Positions 59,893 through 64,000 of a stretch of 64,000 bases of DNA are shown here, in pieces. This DNA comes from DASXTC01 sp036505635 (GTDB lineage Bacteria > Acidobacteriota > Polarisedimenticolia > JACPZX01 > DASXTC01). Position 1 is the first letter of the stretch. Each line of letters starts with the position of its first letter. The notes under the pieces are model-generated. The model did no database searches. It saw nothing but the letters and a program-made list of their open reading frames with translations, and was not told the DNA's origin. The DNA is taken from contig DASXTC010000021.1 in NCBI GenBank assembly GCA_036505635.1, positions 62,001-126,000 on the forward strand. Reading direction: 5' to 3'. Both the position numbers and the translations under genes were made by a program.

Positions 59893-62694
59893 CTGATCGC
59901 CTTGCTGCTTTCCCGCCGCGCGGCCGTCGCTTCGCTCATCCTGGTCGTCTCGGCCGTGATGGCCTTCTTCGCCCTCTCGCTGCGCATCGATCCCGGCGTC
60001 GAGGCGCTGGTTCCCGCGGGCGGACGGGATCTCGCGCTCCTGCGCGAGTTCAACGAGAAGTTCGGCTCCGACGAGATCCTGGTCCTGGCGCTGCACGCGG
60101 AGCCTCTCTTCACAGCGGAGGACCTCGCGCTCATGGAGGACCTCACCCGGCGCGCCGAGCGTCTCCCTCACGTCAAGCGTGTCCTCTCGCCGGTCAACCT
60201 GCGGGACATCGACGGCGACGAGCTGGGCCCCTTCTCGGCGTCCCCCTACGAGAAGGTCCTCTCCGGCGAGATGAGCCCTGAGGAGCTGGGGCGCCGTCTG
60301 GCCGCTCACCCCATCTACTCGGCGCTGCTGGTCTCCCGTGACGCGATGAGCGCGGCGCTCCTCATCGACGTGGAGCGGATCGAAGGAGACGACCAGTACC
60401 GCAGCGTTCTCGTTTCACAGGTGCGCGCCCTGGCCGCGGACGCGGCACGCTCCGGGTCGGGCCGGGGGCTCGACGCGTACGTCGCGGGGATCCCTGTCGA
60501 GAAGGTGGACGTGGCGGCCTTCGTCGAGCGCGATCAGCTCATCTTCGCGCCGATCATCTTCCTGATGCTGGCGGCCGTCACGGCGTACCTCTACCGCCAC
60601 CCGGTGGGGGTCGCCGTGCCGCTGAGCGTCGTGGCCCTGTCGCTGCTCTGGACGCTGGGACTCTGCGGGATGGCGGGCCGTTCCCTCAACCCGGTCACCG
60701 CGCTGATCACCCCGGTCGTGCTGGTCATCTCGGTGGCCGAAGCGATTCACCTGCTCAACCACCACCTGGCCGGACGGGCCGAAGGGCTGGACCGCGTCGC
60801 GGCGCTGGAGCGCGCCTTCGCGCGCGCCCGCGTTCCCTGCTTCAACGCGGCGCTCACCACGGCCATCGGATTCGGCTCTCTCATGCTGCTGCCGATCCCC
60901 GCCACTCGCGACTTCGGCCTCTTCACGGCCGCCGGCGTGATGATCTCGTACGCGCAGACGATGGTGCTGGGCCCGCTCCTGCTGGGGTGGCTGCCCGACT
61001 TTCCCGGCCGCGTCATCCGGGCGTTCCGGCCGGGGCCCATCGAGCGCGCGATGAAGCGGGGGGCGTCCTGGGTCTGCCGCCACCCGGTGATGGCGAGCGC
61101 CGGGGCCGCCCTCGTGCTGACCGTGAGCGCGATAGGGGTGACGCGCATCCGCGTGGAGACCGACATCATCCGATCGCTCAGGCCATCCAGCGCCCTGCGC
61201 CAGGCGACCACCTTCATCGACACGCACCTGACCGGCGTCGACTCGCTCGAGATCATGGTGCGCGGCGTGGACCCGGGGGATCCGGTGGGGCTGGCGGCCC
61301 TGTGGCGCTTCGAGGAGGAGGTGCGCGGGCTGCCGGGCGTGCGCAAGGTCTCGGCGCTGCCGGACCTCTACGCGCGGGTCAACCGGGCCTTCCACCAGGG
61401 AGACGACCGCTTCGCGAGGCTTCCCGAGGGGCCCGAAGCGGCGGCCGACCTCGCCGACATCCGCGAGCTTCTGGATCGCGAGGCGGCGGCCGAGCTGTCG
61501 AGATTCGCCTGGAGGCCGGGCGAGGGCGCGCGAGACCGACCGATCCTCCGTGTCGCCGCCCGCGTCACGGCCACCGACACCGCCTCATCGCAGGCGTTGT
61601 TCGGCAGGATCCGGGAGGCCGCGTCCCGGGCCGGGTTGGGGGAGGTCGATCTGACGGGGAGCTTCGCGGTGCTCTCCAACATGTCCACGACGCTCGTGTC
61701 CAATCAGATCCGGGGGCTGGCGCCGGCGCTCGCGCTCATCCTGGCGGCGATGGCCGTGCAGTTCGGCTCGATCCGGCTCGGGCTGCTCAGCGCCATCCCG
61801 AATGGCGCCCCGGTGCTCATGGTGTATGGTCTCATGGGCTGGACCGGGATCGCGCTCTCGGTGCCGACCGCCATGATCGCCAGCATCGCCGTCGGGATGA
61901 CCGTGGACAACACGATCCACCTGATGGCGCGCTTCCGCGAGGAGTTCGCCGGTGGCCGCAGCTACGAGGAGGCCCTCGAGGCGATGCTCGACACGTCGGG
62001 CCGCGCCGTCATCTTCTCCACCGCGACGGTGGCGCTGGGGTTCTTCGTGGGGGTGCTGAGCTCCTTTCTTCCTTCCGTGCATTTCGCGGTGCTGACCGGC
62101 GCGGCGCTGCTGCTGGGGCTCGCCTGCGAAGCGGTGCTTCTGCCGCTCACACTGATCATCTTCAAGCCGCTCGGCAAGGTCCGGCCGGCCGCAGCCGCGG
62201 CCCTGCTCGCCCTCGTCGCGCTCCTGGCCGCCCCGCCCGCCCTCGCTCAGGAGGGCCCCTCCCTCCTGTTGAAGGACCAGCATGGCAGGACCGACGGCCC
62301 CGCGGCGCACCGCGGCCGGATGGTCCTGCTTCTCGTCGGCCAGTCGTCCGGCCTGCGCAAGATGAAGAGCTGGGAGCTGAAGATAATCGAGGGGTCGGGC
62401 GACCACTTCGACATCGTGCGCGTCGTGGACGCGCGCGGAGTGCGCGGCAGGAAGACGGAGGCCGAGGTCAACGCGCGGCTGCGGCAGGGGGTACCGGATG
62501 AGATATCAATCCTGATCGACTGGAACGGGGAGGTCGCCCGGGCGTACGCTATGCCCGCGGCCGAGGTCGTCGTCACGGTCCTCGACCCGGACGGAAGGTC
62601 GTGCGGCACGACGACGGGCCCGGTGACGCCCGAGGGGCTGCGCGGGTTGCTGAAGATCGTCTCACACGTCAAGGAGAAGGGGAGCTGTCCATGA
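59893..62694 (+). CDS. RND/MMPL-family transporter fused to a thioredoxin-like domain
   Basis: Inner-membrane protein of about 933 residues with two repeats of one helix, a periplasmic domain and five helices. Sterol-sensing-like helices include LITPVVLVISVAEAIHLLNH and PTAMIASIAVGMTVDNTIHL. After the last helix comes another hydrophobic stretch (AAAALLALVALLAAPPALAQ) that looks like an internal signal, then about 145 residues with GPSLLLKDQHGRTDGPAAH and MVLLLVGQSSGLRKMK, a redoxin/thioredoxin-like domain without CxxC. The best start is CTG 59893 with AAGGGAG seven bases upstream; TTG 59902 is the conventional option. It overlaps the radical SAM gene by ATGA. Confidence 0.85.
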   Translation: MIALLLSRRAAVASLILVVSAVMAFFALSLRIDPGVEALVPAGGRDLALLREFNEKFGSDEILVLALHAEPLFTAEDLALMEDLTRRAERLPHVKRVLSPVNLRDIDGDELGPFSASPYEKVLSGEMSPEELGRRLAAHPIYSALLVSRDAMSAALLIDVERIEGDDQYRSVLVSQVRALAADAARSGSGRGLDAYVAGIPVEKVDVAAFVERDQLIFAPIIFLMLAAVTAYLYRHPVGVAVPLSVVALSLLWTLGLCGMAGRSLNPVTALITPVVLVISVAEAIHLLNHHLAGRAEGLDRVAALERAFARARVPCFNAALTTAIGFGSLMLLPIPATRDFGLFTAAGVMISYAQTMVLGPLLLGWLPDFPGRVIRAFRPGPIERAMKRGASWVCRHPVMASAGAALVLTVSAIGVTRIRVETDIIRSLRPSSALRQATTFIDTHLTGVDSLEIMVRGVDPGDPVGLAALWRFEEEVRGLPGVRKVSALPDLYARVNRAFHQGDDRFARLPEGPEAAADLADIRELLDREAAAELSRFAWRPGEGARDRPILRVAARVTATDTASSQALFGRIREAASRAGLGEVDLTGSFAVLSNMSTTLVSNQIRGLAPALALILAAMAVQFGSIRLGLLSAIPNGAPVLMVYGLMGWTGIALSVPTAMIASIAVGMTVDNTIHLMARFREEFAGGRSYEEALEAMLDTSGRAVIFSTATVALGFFVGVLSSFLPSVHFAVLTGAALLLGLACEAVLLPLTLIIFKPLGKVRPAAAAALLALVALLAAPPALAQEGPSLLLKDQHGRTDGPAAHRGRMVLLLVGQSSGLRKMKSWELKIIEGSGDHFDIVRVVDARGVRGRKTEAEVNARLRQGVPDEISILIDWNGEVARAYAMPAAEVVVTVLDPDGRSCGTTTGPVTPEGLRGLLKIVSHVKEKGSCP

Positions 62695-64000
62695 AAATCC
62701 TCCTGGTCGCCATGCCCGACTCGGCCTCCTGCTTCGACCACATGATGGAGCTGCCGAACCTCGCCCTGTGCAGCCTCGCGGGAAACCTCGACGGCCGCCA
62801 CGACGTCCGGATCCTGGATCTCGTCAAGCACCGCCGGCGCGCGGCCATCGCGCTTGAGACTCAGATGCGCGATTTCGAGCCGGACCTGGTGGGGATCTCC
62901 GCGATGTCGTTCCAGATCGGCTCTGCGCGCAACACCGCCGCCATCTGCAGGGCGATGAAGCCCGACGTCATCACGGTGCTTGGGGGATACCACGCCACCG
63001 TCATGTGGCAGGAGATCGGCGAGGGGCCCGACCGGACGCTCTTCGACTACGTGGTGCGCGGGGAGGGGGAGGCGATCTTCTCGGCCCTGGTCGAGACGCT
63101 CGACTCGCATGGGGACCTGGCGGCGATCGACGGCCTCTCGTACCGGCGCGGCGACGGCTACGAGCACAATGTCCCGGCGCACCTGCTGCACCTGGACGAA
63201 GTCCTGCTCCCCGAACGCGCCGGGCGCGTGTCGGGGGACTTTCTCTGGATGGGGCGCCCCTTCGACGTGGCGGAGACCAGCCGCGGATGCACGATGCCGT
63301 GCGGCTTCTGCAGCATTCGAAGAATGTATGGCAAGACCTTCCGGCTCTACCCCGACGAGCGGGTGGTGGCCGACATGCGCGCGATCAAGGCGCGCGGTTC
63401 CCGTGGGGTGCTCTTCGTGGACGACAACATCACGCTGGACGGCCCTCGCCTCCGCGAGCTCTGCCTGCGGTTCGAGGCCGAGAAGGTCAACGACCTCTTC
63501 ATCGTGATGCAGGCGAGCGTCTTTCCCATCGCGGCCGACCTGGGGCTGGCATCGGTGATGGCCCGCGGCGGGGTAAGGATGGTCTTTCTGGGCATCGAGA
63601 ACGGGGACGAGCGCAACCTCAAGGTCCTGGGGAAGAAGGGTCAGGCGTGCCGCACCGAGAAGGTGGTGCGCGCCCTGCGCGAAGCGGGGATCATCGTCAT
63701 CGGCGGCTTCATCGTCGGCAACCCCGACGACACCGAGGCCGACGTGCGCGCGACCTACCGCTACGTGAGAGAGGTCGGGGTGGACCACGGGATCGTGCAG
63801 TGTCTCACCCCCTATCCCAAGACCGAGCTGCGCAAGCAGCTCATCGAGCGGGGCCTGGTGACCAACCTCGACGACCTGGACAGGTACAACGGCTTCATCC
63901 CCAACGTGCGCACCGAGCACTTGTCGGAGCGGGATCTGGCGAGGATCATGACCAGCGCTGGAATCAGGCTCTACTGGGACCCGCGCTACGTGATCCAGAA
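62691..64000 (+). CDS. B12-binding-type radical SAM enzyme (3' end outside window)
   Basis: At least 436 residues; the frame is open at the right edge. The N-terminal 150 residues have the cobalamin-binding-fold layout (MKILLVAMPD, DLVGISAMSFQ, VITVLGGYHATVM), though a clear DxHxxG motif is absent, so cobalamin may not be bound by His. The radical SAM cluster motif is CTMPCGFC (Cys 200, 204, 207), with FVDDNITLD and MVFLGIENGDERNLKVLGK further on. The family includes BchE-type and hopanoid/lipid methylases. The ATG overlaps the RND gene stop, so a lipid or isoprenoid substrate shared with the transporter is an inference. Confidence 0.85.
   Translation, partial: MKILLVAMPDSASCFDHMMELPNLALCSLAGNLDGRHDVRILDLVKHRRRAAIALETQMRDFEPDLVGISAMSFQIGSARNTAAICRAMKPDVITVLGGYHATVMWQEIGEGPDRTLFDYVVRGEGEAIFSALVETLDSHGDLAAIDGLSYRRGDGYEHNVPAHLLHLDEVLLPERAGRVSGDFLWMGRPFDVAETSRGCTMPCGFCSIRRMYGKTFRLYPDERVVADMRAIKARGSRGVLFVDDNITLDGPRLRELCLRFEAEKVNDLFIVMQASVFPIAADLGLASVMARGGVRMVFLGIENGDERNLKVLGKKGQACRTEKVVRALREAGIIVIGGFIVGNPDDTEADVRATYRYVREVGVDHGIVQCLTPYPKTELRKQLIERGLVTNLDDLDRYNGFIPNVRTEHLSERDLARIMTSAGIRLYWDPRYVIQ

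Noticed and set aside
1..64000. CRISPR arrays, insertion sequences or prophage
   Set aside because: No regularly spaced repeats, transposase, integrase or phage structural genes were found.

Overview
The window is a chromosomal stretch from a GC-rich, Gram-negative, free-living bacterium. An Acidobacteriota-like lineage is the best guess. The reasons are a 924-residue TonB-dependent receptor with an N-terminal carboxypeptidase-regulatory domain, a lipoprotein alkaline-phosphatase-superfamily/TPR protein, a 1309-residue Ser/Thr kinase-ATPase-TPR protein, a class I lysyl-tRNA synthetase, bactofilin and an IPTL-CTERM protein. The assignment is an inference from gene content. I see no insertion sequence, prophage, CRISPR array or rRNA. 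Genes are dense, and many neighbours share 4-base ATGA or GTGA stop/start overlaps.

Layout. 0-3.9 kb: trehalose operon (DUF5752-like, TreT-like, OtsB, OtsA). 3.9-7.4 kb: molybdate permease and ATPase, overlapping a membrane histidine kinase; the permease carries what looks like a ModA N-terminus. 7.5-11.7 kb: GAF/methionine-sulfoxide-reductase-like protein, hybrid histidine kinase and a sigma-54 response regulator, then a terminator. 11.9-27.7 kb: amino-acid and peptide metabolism. It holds an APC permease-GNAT-MBL-VOC operon, a P5C dehydrogenase-like and class III aminotransferase pair, an M28 peptidase with an acyl-CoA ligase, and a four-gene operon of lysine-2,3-aminomutase-like enzyme, two D-Ala-D-Ala-ligase-like ATP-grasp enzymes and a secreted M20 peptidase. 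XdhC diverges from that operon. 27.7-43.3 kb: envelope and transport genes, the threonine-degradation operon tdh-kbl, a QueD-like enzyme, LysM/M23, MFS, a degenerate kinase, tRNA-Glu(CTC) and an IPTL-CTERM protein. 43.5-54 kb: giant Ser/Thr kinase, polyferredoxin, LysRS, diguanylate cyclase and sigma factor. 54-64 kb: bactofilin with a methyltransferase-like partner, a membrane spermidine-synthase-like/TPR fusion, an RND pump fused to a thioredoxin-like tail, and a B12-type radical SAM enzyme cut by the window edge.

The strongest candidate for an undescribed system is the operon at 21612-26292 with its surroundings. Its aminomutase keeps the residues that bind lysine in characterised lysine 2,3-aminomutase. 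It is co-translated with two ATP-grasp ligases of the kind that join amino acids, followed by an exported peptidase. The simplest reading is production, and possibly turnover, of a small beta-lysine-containing peptide or amide. This is an inference. Other points for follow-up are the ModA-ModB chimera, two genes whose best start codon is CTG, a sensor protein that has lost both receiver and kinase catalytic residues, the RND-thioredoxin fusion, and several operator-like inverted repeats next to good promoters.
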